Shown here one piece after another: positions 39,499-49,041 of a stretch of 55,917 bases of DNA. Position 1 is the first letter of the stretch; each line of letters opens with the position of its first letter. This stretch comes from an uncultured Opitutia bacterium (GTDB lineage Bacteria > Verrucomicrobiota > Verrucomicrobiia > Opitutales > Opitutaceae). Location: contig CAIQKV010000092.1 in assembly GCA_903872505.1 (NCBI GenBank), forward strand, positions 1 to 55,917, given 5' to 3'. The position numbers were made by a program, and so were the translations under genes. Below the pieces are notes generated by a model. That model was not told where the DNA came from, searched no databases, and was given only the letters and a program-made list of their open reading frames with translations.

Positions 39499-42438
39499 AT
39501 GCCCGCGCCCATTTCCGCTGACTATGACAAGCTGACCCATGCGCTCGAGGGTGAGTTCCACACCGGCCGGACGGTGCGGCTGCTCTACGCCACCGACGCC
39601 TCCGAATACCAGGAGCTGCCTGCGGCGGTCGCGCTGCCGCGCAGCGAGGCGGATGTGCGGCAGCTGCTGGCCTTTGCGCGCGAGCACGGCATCGGGCTCA
39701 TTCCCCGCGCCGCCGGCACGTCGCTGGCCGGGCAGGTGGTGGGCAGCGGGATCGTCGTCGACCTCGGCCGGCATCTGGACCGCATCCTCGCGATCGATCC
39801 GGTGCGCCGCCGCGCCCGCGTGCAGCCGGGCGTGATCCGCAACGAGCTGAACCTCGCGCTCCAGCCGCACGGCCTGCTGTTCGGCCCCGAGACCTCCACC
39901 GCCAACCGCGCCATGATGGGCGGCATGGTGGGCAACAATTCCTGCGGCTCCAACTCCATCGTCTACGGTTCCGTGCGCGATCACCTGGTCTCGACGCGAG
40001 GTTTTCTCAGCGACGGCTCCGAGGTCACCTTCGGCCCGCTCACCCCGGCCGAGTTCGAGGCCAAGTGCGCCGGCGCCGACACGCTGGAGACGCGGATTTA
40101 CCGCACGGTGCGTGACGTGCTCGGCGACCCGGCCAACCGCCGGCTCATCCGCGACAATTTTGCCAAGCCCACGGTCACGCGCCGCAACACGGGCTACGCC
40201 CTCGACCAACTGGTGGACTGCGCGGTGTTCGATCCCGCGTCCACCCAGCCGTTCAACCTCTGCCGGCTGCTCGCCGGCTCCGAGGGCACGCTGTTCCTCG
40301 GCGTCGAGTTCGAGCTCGACTGCGACCCGCTCCCGCCGCCCGGCGCACTGCTGTGCGCGCACTTCGCGTCGGTGGCGGAATCGCTGCATGCGACCCTCGT
40401 CGCGCTGCGCCACCAGCCGAGTGCCGTCGAGCTGATCGACCGCCACATCCTCGAGTGCACCAAGTCGAACCGCGAGCAGACGCAGAACCGCTTCTTCGTC
40501 CAGGGCGACCCCGGCGCCATCCTGGTGATCGAGATCCGCCGCGAGTCGCGGGCCGAGATCGAGGCCGTGCTGCGCGACCTCGAGACCGAGCTGCGCGCCG
40601 CCAAACTGGGCCACGCGTTTCCGGTGCTCTGGGGCGAGGACGGCAACAAGGTCTGGGAACTGCGCCGCGCCGGCCAGGGCCTGATGAGCAACGTCCCGGG
40701 CGACGCCAAGCCGCGCGAGGTGGTCGAGGACACCGCGGTGGCGGTGGCGGACCTGCCCGCCTACATCGGCGAGTTCGACGCGCTGATGCGCGACAAGTAC
40801 GGCATCTCCTGCGTCTACTACGCGCACGCCGGCGCCGGCGAGCTGCACACCCGGCCGCTGTTCAACCTCAAGACCGCGGAGGGCCTGCGGATGTTTCGCG
40901 CGATCGCCACCGACGTCGCCGCGCTGGTCAAGAAGTACGGCGGCTCGCTCAGCGGCGAGCACGGCGACGGCCGGCTCCGGGGTGAGTTCATCCGGTTCAT
41001 GGTCGGCGACGGCTGCTACGCGCTGATGCGCCGCGTGAAGGAGACCTTCGACCCGGCCGGCCTGCTCAACCCCGGCAAGATCATCGACACGCCGCCGATG
41101 GACACCTCGCTGCGGCACGGGCCCGGCCATCCGACGCCGGACTACGCGACCATCTTCAACTTCAGCGCCACGCAGGGCATCCTGCGCGCCGCCGAGAAGT
41201 GCAACGGCTCCGGCGACTGCCGCAAGCCCGCGACCATGGGCGGCACGATGTGCCCGAGCTACATGGCCACGCGCGACGAGAAGGACACGACCCGCGCCCG
41301 CGCCAACATGCTGCGGCACATGCTGACCAATCCGCGTGATGCCGCCCGGCCGTTCGACAGCGCGGAAATCGCCGAGGTCATGGCCCTCTGCCTCTCGTGC
41401 AAGGGCTGCAAGTCCGAGTGCCCGTCCACCGTCGACATCACCCGCCTCAAGGCCGAGTGGCAGCAGCATTACCACGACACGCACGGCGTGCCGCTGCGCT
41501 CGCGGCTCGTCGCCGGCTTCTCCCAATCGATGGCCCTGGCGTCGCTGGCGCCGTGGGCGTTCAACTGGGCCGCGACGAACCGCGTGACCAGCCGGCTCAT
41601 CAAGAAATTCGCCCGCTTCTCCCCGCGACGCAGCATGCCGAAGCTGCACACGACAACCCTCCGCCGCTGGCACGCGCGGCACGCGAACCGCGGCGGCCCG
41701 TGGACCAACGGCCGCGTGTTCCTGTTCTGCGACGAGTTCACGAACTACAACGATGCCGCCATGGGCATCAAGGCCGTGCAGCTGCTCAACCGGCTCGGCT
41801 ACGAGGTGATCATCCCGCAACACGTGGACAGCGGGCGGGCGCACCTCTCGAAGGGCCTCGTGCGCGCGGCGCAGAAACTTGCCATCCGCAACGTCGAGCT
41901 GCTCGCGCCGGTCGTCACGGCGGAGACGCCGCTGATCGGCCTCGAGCCGTCGGCCATCCTCGGCTTCCGCGACGAGTTTCCCGACCTCGTGCCGCCGGCG
42001 CTGGCCGCGGCAGCCGGGCGGCTCGCGCAGGACGCCCTGCTGTTTGAGGAATTCATCGCCCGCGAGGCCGACCGCGGAAAAATCCGGCGCGAGTCGTTCA
42101 CCACGGCGCCGCGCGCGATCAAGCTGCACGGCCACTGCCACCAGAAGGCGCTCTCGTCCCTCACGCCGGCGGTCAAGGCGCTCGAGCTGCCGGTGAATTA
42201 CAAGGTGTCGGTCATTCCCAGCGGCTGCTGCGGGATGGCGGGCGCGTTCGGCTACGAGGTGGAACACTTCGCGGTTTCGCAGCAGGTCGGCGAGCTGGTG
42301 CTGTTCCCAGCGGTGCGGGCGATGCCGGCGGATGCCATCCTTGCCGCGTCCGGCACGAGCTGCCGCCACCAGGTCAAGGACGGCACCGGGCGCATCGGCC
42401 TGCACCCCGCCGAGATCCTCTACGACGCGCTGGTCTAA
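39499..42438 (+). CDS. FAD-linked oxidase with C-terminal Fe-S domains (D-lactate/hydroxyacid dehydrogenase type)
   Basis: The 979-residue protein fuses two modules. The N-terminal part is a PCMH/VAO-type FAD domain (AAGTSLAGQVVGSGIVVDLG, GGMVGNNSCGSNSIVYG). The C-terminal part has GlpC-type [4Fe-4S] motifs (CLSCKGCKSECP and the earlier CNGSGDCRKPATMGGTMCP) and CCG-type heme/Fe-S segments (HGHCHQKALSS, IPSGCCGMAGAFGYE). This is the layout of the YdiJ/glycolate-type quinone-linked dehydrogenases for D-2-hydroxyacids. An ATG at 39499 was chosen over an upstream TTG at 39484. The stop overlaps that of the convergent methyltransferase. Confidence 0.92.
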   Translation: MPAPISADYDKLTHALEGEFHTGRTVRLLYATDASEYQELPAAVALPRSEADVRQLLAFAREHGIGLIPRAAGTSLAGQVVGSGIVVDLGRHLDRILAIDPVRRRARVQPGVIRNELNLALQPHGLLFGPETSTANRAMMGGMVGNNSCGSNSIVYGSVRDHLVSTRGFLSDGSEVTFGPLTPAEFEAKCAGADTLETRIYRTVRDVLGDPANRRLIRDNFAKPTVTRRNTGYALDQLVDCAVFDPASTQPFNLCRLLAGSEGTLFLGVEFELDCDPLPPPGALLCAHFASVAESLHATLVALRHQPSAVELIDRHILECTKSNREQTQNRFFVQGDPGAILVIEIRRESRAEIEAVLRDLETELRAAKLGHAFPVLWGEDGNKVWELRRAGQGLMSNVPGDAKPREVVEDTAVAVADLPAYIGEFDALMRDKYGISCVYYAHAGAGELHTRPLFNLKTAEGLRMFRAIATDVAALVKKYGGSLSGEHGDGRLRGEFIRFMVGDGCYALMRRVKETFDPAGLLNPGKIIDTPPMDTSLRHGPGHPTPDYATIFNFSATQGILRAAEKCNGSGDCRKPATMGGTMCPSYMATRDEKDTTRARANMLRHMLTNPRDAARPFDSAEIAEVMALCLSCKGCKSECPSTVDITRLKAEWQQHYHDTHGVPLRSRLVAGFSQSMALASLAPWAFNWAATNRVTSRLIKKFARFSPRRSMPKLHTTTLRRWHARHANRGGPWTNGRVFLFCDEFTNYNDAAMGIKAVQLLNRLGYEVIIPQHVDSGRAHLSKGLVRAAQKLAIRNVELLAPVVTAETPLIGLEPSAILGFRDEFPDLVPPALAAAAGRLAQDALLFEEFIAREADRGKIRRESFTTAPRAIKLHGHCHQKALSSLTPAVKALELPVNYKVSVIPSGCCGMAGAFGYEVEHFAVSQQVGELVLFPAVRAMPADAILAASGTSCRHQVKDGTGRIGLHPAEILYDALV

Positions 42439-42992
42439 AACACCCCGGGAATGAGCCGCTTGGTTTCCGCCGCATACTGCCGGTACTCGTCGCCGAAGGT
42501 GGCCTCGAGGGCGATCTCCTCGACGTAGATGCGGTAGGCGAGGGCCGCCAGGATCGGCACAAGGATGCATGCCAGCGACAGCCAGTTCTGGAAGGTCCCC
42601 GCCAGCGCGGCGAAGGCCAGCAGCATGCCGGTGTAGGACGGGTGCCGCATCAGGTGATACGGGCCGCGCACGACGAGCCGGTGGTCATCGGCGATCGCCA
42701 CGTCGACGGTGAAGAACTTGCCCAGCGAAAAAATCGCCCACCAGCGCAGGATCAGCCCGCCCGCAAACAGGATGCCGAGAAACTGCCGCACCGCCGGCAG
42801 GAGGGAAAAATGAAACGCCGGGGCGAAGTGGGTGAGGGCGATGCCGCCGGTGATGCCCAGGCCGATGGTGATCCACAGCGCGTAGAACGACCCGCCGTCG
42901 GCGCGGCGCGACCGGCCGCTGGCGCGCCGGAAATACTGCAGCGCGACTTCCGAAACCAGGTAGATCAGGCCGAGTTTGAGGGGCAGGTTCAT
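42435..42992 (-). CDS. Isoprenylcysteine carboxyl methyltransferase family membrane protein
   Basis: The 185-residue protein has about five hydrophobic segments. The ICMT/PEMT-like core GPYHLMRHPSYTGMLLAF follows VDVAIADDHRLVVR, and EEIALEATFGDEYRQYAAET closes it (family signature E-x-x-L-x-x-x-F-G-x-x-Y). Members methylate lipids or modified cysteines, or their target is unknown. The gene is convergent with the large FAD protein and lies 6 bases after upp on the same strand. Exact substrate is unknown. Confidence 0.85.
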   Translation of the reverse strand: MNLPLKLGLIYLVSEVALQYFRRASGRSRRADGGSFYALWITIGLGITGGIALTHFAPAFHFSLLPAVRQFLGILFAGGLILRWWAIFSLGKFFTVDVAIADDHRLVVRGPYHLMRHPSYTGMLLAFAALAGTFQNWLSLACILVPILAALAYRIYVEEIALEATFGDEYRQYAAETKRLIPGVF

Positions 42993-42998
42993 GCGGGC

Positions 42999-43616
42999 TC
43001 AGGTACCGTAGAGCCGGTCGCCGAAGTCGCCCAGCCCGGGCAGGATGTATTTTTTCGCGTTCAGGCAGCGGTCAAGGGCCGCGGTGTAAATGACCAGCGC
43101 GGGATGATGCTGCGCCACCTCGGCCACACCCTCGGGCGAGCTCACGATGCTGACCAGCGCGATGTCCGTGGCGCCCGCGGCGCGCACGACATCAATCGCC
43201 TTCACCGCGGAGCCGCCGGTCGCGAGCATCGGGTCAATCACCAGCACGCGGCGGCCGGCGACCGGCGGGAGCTTGCTGTAGTAGCTCCGGGCGATCGCCG
43301 TCGTGTGGTCGCGCTCGAGGCCGATGTAGCCGACGCTCACGTCGGGAAAGATGTCGAGGAACGGCTGCATCATGCCGAGCCCGGCGCGCAGGATGGGCAC
43401 GATCACCAGCGGCTGGTGGGTGAGCACGCGCCCGGTCATCGGCTCCATCGGCGTCTCGATGGCCTTGGGCTCGGTGGGCAGGTCGCGGGTCGCCTCGATG
43501 GCCAGCAGCAGGGTGATCTGGTAGCAGAGGGTGCGGAACGTGGCGGGCCTCGTCGTCTTGTCGCGCAGGTGCGTGATGACGTGCGCCGCGAGCGGGTGAT
43601 CGAGGACGTGGAGCAT
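42999..43616 (-). CDS. upp: Uracil phosphoribosyltransferase
   Basis: Upp makes UMP from uracil and PRPP in pyrimidine salvage. The 205-residue protein has the PRPP-binding RRVLVIDPMLATGGSAV motif, VPILRAGLGMMQPF and the C-terminal PGLGDFGDRLYGT, all typical. The ATG at 43616 fits. It lies upstream of the isoprenylcysteine-methyltransferase-like gene and is preceded by the acylase gene (52-base gap). Confidence 0.96.
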   Translation of the reverse strand: MLHVLDHPLAAHVITHLRDKTTRPATFRTLCYQITLLLAIEATRDLPTEPKAIETPMEPMTGRVLTHQPLVIVPILRAGLGMMQPFLDIFPDVSVGYIGLERDHTTAIARSYYSKLPPVAGRRVLVIDPMLATGGSAVKAIDVVRAAGATDIALVSIVSSPEGVAEVAQHHPALVIYTAALDRCLNAKKYILPGLGDFGDRLYGT

Positions 43617-43668
43617 GGTGGGGTGATGGAGGCGCGGCCCGAACTTGGCAAACCCGCACGCGACCGTG

Positions 43669-46089
43669 CTAGGGGTTCAGAGTGAGCCGGTGCACCGCGG
43701 GCCCGGGCAGAAATGACGAGGGCTCGCCCTTCACCCAGTTGACATGGCCGGCGCGGTAAAACGGCGAGAGCGGATGGCCGCTCTCCCCGCCAGGCATCTG
43801 GAAAATTCCCTCGGCCTCGCGCCCGGGCGAGACGGCGAGGCGCAGGCTCGCGCCAAAGGCCGGGGTCTGCACGCGCGGCATGTTCACGTCGCCGGGGAGC
43901 TGGTCGGCGGGCATGTTCAGCCGGCCGGCGAGCCAGCCGGGGAGCAGGCGGCCGAACGGGTGCAGGATGCGGGCGGTGTTGCGCCGGCCCCAGGTGGCCT
44001 GGTCGAGGGTGAGGCCCTGTTTCTTGACGTCGGCCACGACGCTGTCCGCGGCGGCGAGCAGCAGGTCGTCCCAGGTGGAGAATTTGGGGTCGAGCAGGTG
44101 CGCGGGCTTTTCATGGATCATTGCCCAGAGCGCGGGCTCGTAGTGAAACCGGCCCCAGTCGAACCCGGGCATCGCGTCCAGGCACGGGGCAAAGATGGGT
44201 TCCAGCGCGAGGTTGGCGGTGGCGGTGCGGAAGTCCCGCACGAGGTGGTAGCCCACCGAATCGGGATCGGCGCGGGGGTCCCAGATACCGACGATCCGCC
44301 GGAGCTCGGCGCGGGGCGGGTTTTTCGCCACGGCCTCCGGCGTGAGCACGGCCAGCAGGAGTTCCTGCCAGCGCGTGAGAAAAACCGCCCGGTCGTCGAG
44401 CTGGATGCCGAGCAGGTCGCGCGGCTGGGCGTGTTCCAGCCCAGCGAGGTCGTCGCGCACCTGGGCCGCGCGCGGCGGCGAGGCGTAACCGCCGTCGCCG
44501 AGCAAGGCGAGCGCCGGGCCGCCAAGGATGCGGTTGTTGGCGGTCCACAGCCGGCCGCTGTCCGGTGAGATGACGGACGGCACTTCGTCGGGCGGGAGAA
44601 AACCGTCCCAGCGGCGGTCGCCGTAGGTCCACGACGTGGGCAGGCGGCCGTCAAAGCCGACGCGCTTCGGCAGGTGCCCGATGATTGTCCAGGCCACCGA
44701 GCCGGCCGAGTCCGCCACGAGGAAATTATGCGCGGGGACGCCGACCCGGTGGGCGATGGCGATGGCCTCGGCGATGTTTTGCGCCGACTCCATCCGGAGG
44801 AACTCGAGATCGGTGGCCGCGGGGTCGTAGGCGATCCAATGGTTGGCCAGGGGGCGGCCCTTGGCGTCGGCCGCCACGATCGGACCCCAGGCCGTCCACT
44901 GGGTTTCCAGGGTGACCGGCGCGGAGCCCTTGACGCGGATGACGTCCTGGCGCTTCTCGATCTCCAGCAGGTCATCGCGCCCGGGAACCTTGTAGAGCGA
45001 GTGGTCAATGACGTTCACGTCGATGGCGACGAGATCGCTGATGTCCACGTAGGAGGCGGTGAGGCCCCACGCGATGTGGCCGTTGCTGCCGATGACCACG
45101 AATGGCAATCCGGGCAGCGTCACTCCGGTGATGTGGCCGGCCACCGGGTCACGCCACGCGAGGGAGGCGCGGTACCAGATGTTGGGGACGCCGAGATCGA
45201 GGTGCGGGTCGTTGGCCAGCAGCGCCCCGCCGCCGGCGGTGTGGGCGCCGGAGAGGGCGAAGCTGTTGCTGCCGGGCAGCAGGTCGGGGTCACGCCGGGG
45301 GTAGTCGGCGAAAAACGCCGGCCAGGGACGGGGCGACGAGTTCGTGACCTTCGCCGGATTCCGCAGGTCGATGAGCTGGGGGGAGGGGAACGGGGCGAGA
45401 GGTGCACCGGAGCCGTCGAGCGCGGCGTCCTCGGGCGTGGCGACGGGCGCGAAGCAGGCCAGGGCGGCGGTGCCCAGCTGGTCGCGCAGGGTGGCGAGGG
45501 AAAGCTCGTAGGTGGCGGACGTGCCCTGCAGGTCGATCGTCATCACATAAATGACGAGGAGGCTGTCTTCCGGCCGCCAGGGCTCGGGCGTGGTGCGCAG
45601 CGCGAGATACTCGAACGGCTTTTGCTGGAGGGCGGCGAGGCCGGCGTTGACGCCCTCGGCGTAGCTGGTGAGCAGGGCGCGCTTGTCGGGGGCCAGGCCG
45701 CGCAGGACCTTTTGCGCGAGGGCCCGGAAGCCGTGCCGGCGCGTGACGCGGTCGGAGGGGAGTGCGACCTTGCCGAAAAGCTCGGCCAGCTCGCCCGCGC
45801 CCTTGCGGCGCAGGAGGTCCATCTGGAAAAACCGGTCCTGGGCGTGGAGGTAGCCGAGCGCCCGGGCGACGTCCGCCCGCGAGGCGGCCGAGATCGTGGG
45901 CAGGCCGAGCGCGTCGCGCGTCACGGTCACGGGACCCGCGAGTCCCGGCAACGCCGCGGCGCCGTCGAGCTGCGGCAGGCTGGCGCGCAGCTGGACGTAG
46001 AACCACCCGGCCGCTCCCGCCGCGAGCAGCACCAGCACGCTGACGACAAGGGCGAGCCACCGGAGGAGTTTTCCAACAGGAGAGCTCAT
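43669..46089 (-). CDS. Penicillin acylase family protein
   Basis: The 806-residue Ntn-hydrolase precursor has an N-terminal membrane helix (LLRWLALVVSVLVLLAAGAA) and the alpha-chain segment GLPTISAASRADVARALGYL, HAQDRFFQMDLLRR. The autoprocessing site reads LLPGSNSFALSG, where the Ser after Gly becomes the N-terminal nucleophile of the beta chain. GGGALLANDPHLDLGVPNIW follows as usual. Substrates of such enzymes range from beta-lactams to acyl-homoserine lactones; substrate is unknown here. The start overlaps the gluconokinase stop by four bases (ATGA), so the pair is translationally coupled. It ends in TAG. Confidence 0.93.
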   Translation of the reverse strand: MSSPVGKLLRWLALVVSVLVLLAAGAAGWFYVQLRASLPQLDGAAALPGLAGPVTVTRDALGLPTISAASRADVARALGYLHAQDRFFQMDLLRRKGAGELAELFGKVALPSDRVTRRHGFRALAQKVLRGLAPDKRALLTSYAEGVNAGLAALQQKPFEYLALRTTPEPWRPEDSLLVIYVMTIDLQGTSATYELSLATLRDQLGTAALACFAPVATPEDAALDGSGAPLAPFPSPQLIDLRNPAKVTNSSPRPWPAFFADYPRRDPDLLPGSNSFALSGAHTAGGGALLANDPHLDLGVPNIWYRASLAWRDPVAGHITGVTLPGLPFVVIGSNGHIAWGLTASYVDISDLVAIDVNVIDHSLYKVPGRDDLLEIEKRQDVIRVKGSAPVTLETQWTAWGPIVAADAKGRPLANHWIAYDPAATDLEFLRMESAQNIAEAIAIAHRVGVPAHNFLVADSAGSVAWTIIGHLPKRVGFDGRLPTSWTYGDRRWDGFLPPDEVPSVISPDSGRLWTANNRILGGPALALLGDGGYASPPRAAQVRDDLAGLEHAQPRDLLGIQLDDRAVFLTRWQELLLAVLTPEAVAKNPPRAELRRIVGIWDPRADPDSVGYHLVRDFRTATANLALEPIFAPCLDAMPGFDWGRFHYEPALWAMIHEKPAHLLDPKFSTWDDLLLAAADSVVADVKKQGLTLDQATWGRRNTARILHPFGRLLPGWLAGRLNMPADQLPGDVNMPRVQTPAFGASLRLAVSPGREAEGIFQMPGGESGHPLSPFYRAGHVNWVKGEPSSFLPGPAVHRLTLNP

Positions 46090-46571
46090 GGGGTAACCGC
46101 CCGACGAAGGACGGCGATGATCTGCTCCGGCGGCTGCGCAATGTCGATCACAAGCGCACCCGCCGGCTCCTCGAGCGCGGCCAGCTGGCTGGCGAGCATC
46201 GCGGGCTTCATGAAGTGGCCCTGCCGGCTGCTGATGCGGGACGAGAGGACCTCGGCGGTGCCCCGGAGGTAAACGAGCTTCACCGGTCCCGGGCCGGCCA
46301 GCAGGACGGCGCGGTAGCGTTCCTTGAGCGCGGAGCAGGTGACGACGGCGTCCCGGCCCGCGGTGAGCTGGCGGTCGATGTACGCGCGGATGGCGGCGAG
46401 CCAGGGCGTCCGGTCGGAGTCATTCAGGGGGACGCCGGCGCTCATCTTCGCCACGTTCGCGGGCGGGTGGAACTCGTCGGCGTCGGCAAAATCCCACCCG
46501 AGCCCGGCCGCGAACTGGCGGCCGATCGTAGTCTTGCCGCTGCCGGCGACACCCATGAGGAGGACGACCAT
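46086..46571 (-). CDS. gntK: Gluconokinase
   Basis: The 161-residue protein phosphorylates gluconate to 6-phosphogluconate. The Walker A motif GVAGSGKTT is at the N-terminus, with DADEFHPPANVAKMSAGVPLNDSDRTPW after it. CSALKERYRAVL and SSRQGHFMKPAMLASQLAALEEP (core SRQGHFMKPAMLASQ) are family marks. The stop overlaps the acylase start. Coupling to an acylase is unusual and its meaning is unclear. It follows the second DUF5069 gene by nine bases, so a three-gene unit is likely. Confidence 0.94.
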   Translation of the reverse strand: MVVLLMGVAGSGKTTIGRQFAAGLGWDFADADEFHPPANVAKMSAGVPLNDSDRTPWLAAIRAYIDRQLTAGRDAVVTCSALKERYRAVLLAGPGPVKLVYLRGTAEVLSSRISSRQGHFMKPAMLASQLAALEEPAGALVIDIAQPPEQIIAVLRRAVTP

Positions 46572-46580
46572 GCGCGGAAC

Positions 46581-47033
46581 CTAGCCCAGCCACGCCCGGG
46601 TGGCGGCCGGGTCGCGGTCCTCGTCGAAGTCGAGGTAGTCGAACATCGTCAGGACCGGTTGGCCCTCGAGGTGGCTCTCGGCGATGCGCTTGGCGAGGAT
46701 TTCAGCCCCGGCGTCGCGCCAGCCGCGCTTCATCATGAAGCCGTTCCAGATCTCGCACTCCTCGTCGGTGCGGGCGCCGCCCGTTTCGAGGGCCCAGGCG
46801 AGCAGCTGCTCGTCGCTGGCGCCGCCAGCGAGGACGCGGGCCGTGAGCGCATCGTAGCCGACGCGGAGGAAGCTGCAGCAGCGGCCGTCGAAGCCCTTGC
46901 CGAGATTGGGCACGTAGTCGGCGGCCGGCAGGGCGCCGCGGGCGTGCAGGCGGATCTTGTCGAGCATGCGGCCGAAGTAGACGAGACGGCCGACCTTGAC
47001 GTAGGGGCTGCGGAGACCGGGGACATTGGGCAT
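46581..47033 (-). CDS. DUF5069 family protein (second copy)
   Basis: The 150-residue protein reads LRSPYVKVGRLVYFGRMLDK, IRLHARGALPAADYV, LGKGFDGRCCSFLRVGYDAL and later EIWNGFMMKRGWRD. This is a clear DUF5069 member, a family of unknown function. It is the better match of the two copies here; both keep the R-x-L-DK/KC start and the G-D/GF-D-R segment. The start ATG at 47033 was chosen over a TTG at 47045. It is 45 bases from the small membrane protein gene upstream, nine from gntK downstream, and ends in TAG. Confidence 0.85.
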   Translation of the reverse strand: MPNVPGLRSPYVKVGRLVYFGRMLDKIRLHARGALPAADYVPNLGKGFDGRCCSFLRVGYDALTARVLAGGASDEQLLAWALETGGARTDEECEIWNGFMMKRGWRDAGAEILAKRIAESHLEGQPVLTMFDYLDFDEDRDPAATRAWLG

Positions 47034-47078
47034 GTCCGCAGCCAATCGAAATACGCCCGCGAGAAAACCCCAAACTGG

Positions 47079-47351
47079 TCAATCCCGCCGGAAATACACG
47101 AAGGTGCACAGCCCCGCGGCCAGCACGGTCGGGACGATGATCCAGTCGGCGTTGAAATTCAGGTGGTATTTCTCGACCGCCCAGATCACGAGGAAGCTCT
47201 TGGCGACGATCAGCAGCCAGCCGGCGAGGATGAAACGCTCAACGCGCCGGTTGCGCGGGGGCCGCTCCGCCGCCTGCACGTCCTGCACGAAGCTGTGCTC
47301 ATAATTGGCAGCCGGCTGACCCGTGATGACTCGGAGGAGGTTGGCGAACAT
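47079..47351 (-). CDS. Small two-helix membrane protein of unknown function
   Basis: From the ATG at 47351 the protein has 90 residues. An amphipathic start (MFANLLRVITGQPAANYEHS) and a basic linker (RPPRNRRVERF) precede two membrane helices (ILAGWLLIVAKSFLVIWAV and WIIVPTVLAAGLCTFVYF). I do not recognise a family. It is upstream of the DUF5069 gene in the same direction and divergent from the formate dehydrogenase genes. The short ORF is plausible because its codon use is normal and its boundaries fit the operon. Confidence 0.65.
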   Translation of the reverse strand: MFANLLRVITGQPAANYEHSFVQDVQAAERPPRNRRVERFILAGWLLIVAKSFLVIWAVEKYHLNFNADWIIVPTVLAAGLCTFVYFRRD

Positions 47352-47532
47352 CGGTGGCCTTTCTGCCGGCAGCCTAGTGCAAACCGGCCGGAAGGAAAGG
47401 GCCATTTCGGTTGCGGCGCGGGGCCAAAAGCCGGGCGGGGATCGGGCATGGTCTGGGATTGAACTTGTGCAGGCCGCCGCTCAGAACCTCCGCGGTGCAA
47501 TTCTCCCCCGCAACTCCGGCCGGCCAGATCAC

Positions 47533-49041
47533 ATGAGCGACGCCCCGATGCTTACGGCCGCCCACGGCAAGCCCGGCGCCCACGCGCTGCGCCCGGATGT
47601 CGAGTCGTTCTACCACCTCGCGCACGGCGGGTATGAGGGCAAGGCCTGCCAGGGCACGGCCTGTTTCGCCGCCCGTCATTTCAATCCCGCCCGGTGGGAC
47701 GAGGCGATGCGGAACGATCCCCGCGTCTACTGCCTGGGCGAATGTTTCGCGGCCCCCGCCAAGGGGCAGACCAAGCCGCGCCCGCCCGTGAAGATCTGCT
47801 CGCGCGAGGGCATCGTGCTCGGCCGCGTCGCCCAGGGCGGCGCGCGCACGCTGGCCGCGAGCCAGCAGCAGGGCGGTTACGCGGCCCTGGCTCAGGCCCT
47901 CGCGCAGCCGCCCGAGCAGGTGCTGGCGGCGGTCGAGACCTCCCAGCTCCGCGGCCGCGGGGGCGCGGGCTTCCCGGCGGGCCGCAAGTGGCGGGCCGTC
48001 GCGGCGCAGCCGCCCGGCGTCAAGTACGTCGTCGCCAACGCCGACGAGGGCGACTCCGGCGCGTACATTGACCGCTACCTGATGGAGGACGACCCGCACC
48101 GCCTCATCGAGGGCATGATCCTCGCCGGCTACGCGGTGGGCGCCGCCCGGGGCTACATCTACGTCCGGGCGGAATATCCGCTCGCCGACTCCGTGCTGCG
48201 TGCCGCCCTCGTCGAGGCCCGGGCGGCCGGCTGGCTCGGCCCGCGCGTCGGGGGCAGGGATTTCAGCTTCGAACTCGAGGTCTACACCGGGCACGGCAGC
48301 TACGTGTGCGGCGAGGAGACCTCCCTGCTGCGTTCCATCGAGGGCAACCGTCCCGAGGTCATGGCCCGGCCGCCGTATCCGACCGAACGCGGCCTGTTCG
48401 GCCGGCCGACGCTGCTGAACAACGTCGAGACACTGGTCAACATTCCCTGGATTGTCGCGCACGGCGGCGAGGCTTATGCCGCGATCGGGTTCGCCAAGAG
48501 CCGCGGCACCAAGGCGCTCTCGCTCAATTCGCTCTTCAACCGCCCGGGCCTCTACGAGGTCGAGTTCGGCGTCACGGTGCGGCACATCGTCGAGGAACTC
48601 GGCGGCGGCCTGCGCGGCGGCGGCCAACTGAAGGGTGTCATCATCGGCGGGCCGATCATCGGCGTGATCCCGCCGCACCTGCTCGACACGCCGCTCGGGT
48701 TCGAGGAACTCGCCGCCATCGGCGCGGGCGTCGGCCACGGCGGCGTCGTGGCGTTCGACGAGCACACCGCCATCCCCGACCTCGTGCAGCACGTCTTTGC
48801 GTTCGGCGCCTACGAGTCGTGCGGCAAGTGCACGCCGTGCCGCGGCGGCAGTGGGCGGATCGAGGACATCTTCACCCACGCCCTCGCGGGCGACGCCACC
48901 AAGGCCGACCTGCAGGAGTGCCGCGACCTCGTCACCGCGCTCAAGCTCACCAGCCTCTGCGGCCACGGCACCGGCCTGGCGCGGTTTGCCGAGTCCATCC
49001 TGCGCTATTACCCGACGGAGATTGAGCCATGCTTCAAATAA
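47533..49041 (+). CDS. NAD-dependent formate dehydrogenase, NADH-binding (diaphorase) subunit
   Basis: The 502-residue protein corresponds to FdsB/NuoF. An N-terminal NuoE/thioredoxin-like part has KACQGTACF and VYCLGECF, giving a C-x4-C...C-x3-C pattern for a [2Fe-2S] cluster. The NAD/FMN-binding LRGRGGAGFPAGRKWRAV and YVVANADEGDSGAYIDR follow, then YVCGEETSLLRSIEG, and the [4Fe-4S] motif ESCGKCTPCRGG. The NuoE-like domain being part of this chain removes the need for a separate gamma subunit. The ATG at 47533 gives a family-like start. It overlaps the next gene by 13 bases. Confidence 0.93.
   Translation: MSDAPMLTAAHGKPGAHALRPDVESFYHLAHGGYEGKACQGTACFAARHFNPARWDEAMRNDPRVYCLGECFAAPAKGQTKPRPPVKICSREGIVLGRVAQGGARTLAASQQQGGYAALAQALAQPPEQVLAAVETSQLRGRGGAGFPAGRKWRAVAAQPPGVKYVVANADEGDSGAYIDRYLMEDDPHRLIEGMILAGYAVGAARGYIYVRAEYPLADSVLRAALVEARAAGWLGPRVGGRDFSFELEVYTGHGSYVCGEETSLLRSIEGNRPEVMARPPYPTERGLFGRPTLLNNVETLVNIPWIVAHGGEAYAAIGFAKSRGTKALSLNSLFNRPGLYEVEFGVTVRHIVEELGGGLRGGGQLKGVIIGGPIIGVIPPHLLDTPLGFEELAAIGAGVGHGGVVAFDEHTAIPDLVQHVFAFGAYESCGKCTPCRGGSGRIEDIFTHALAGDATKADLQECRDLVTALKLTSLCGHGTGLARFAESILRYYPTEIEPCFK

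Noticed and set aside
39400..42570. 1056-codon minus-strand frame across the FAD/Fe-S gene
   Set aside because: Low-complexity, Arg/Val/Ala/Gly-rich antisense translation with no recognisable motif. The plus-strand protein has clear FAD and Fe-S motifs.
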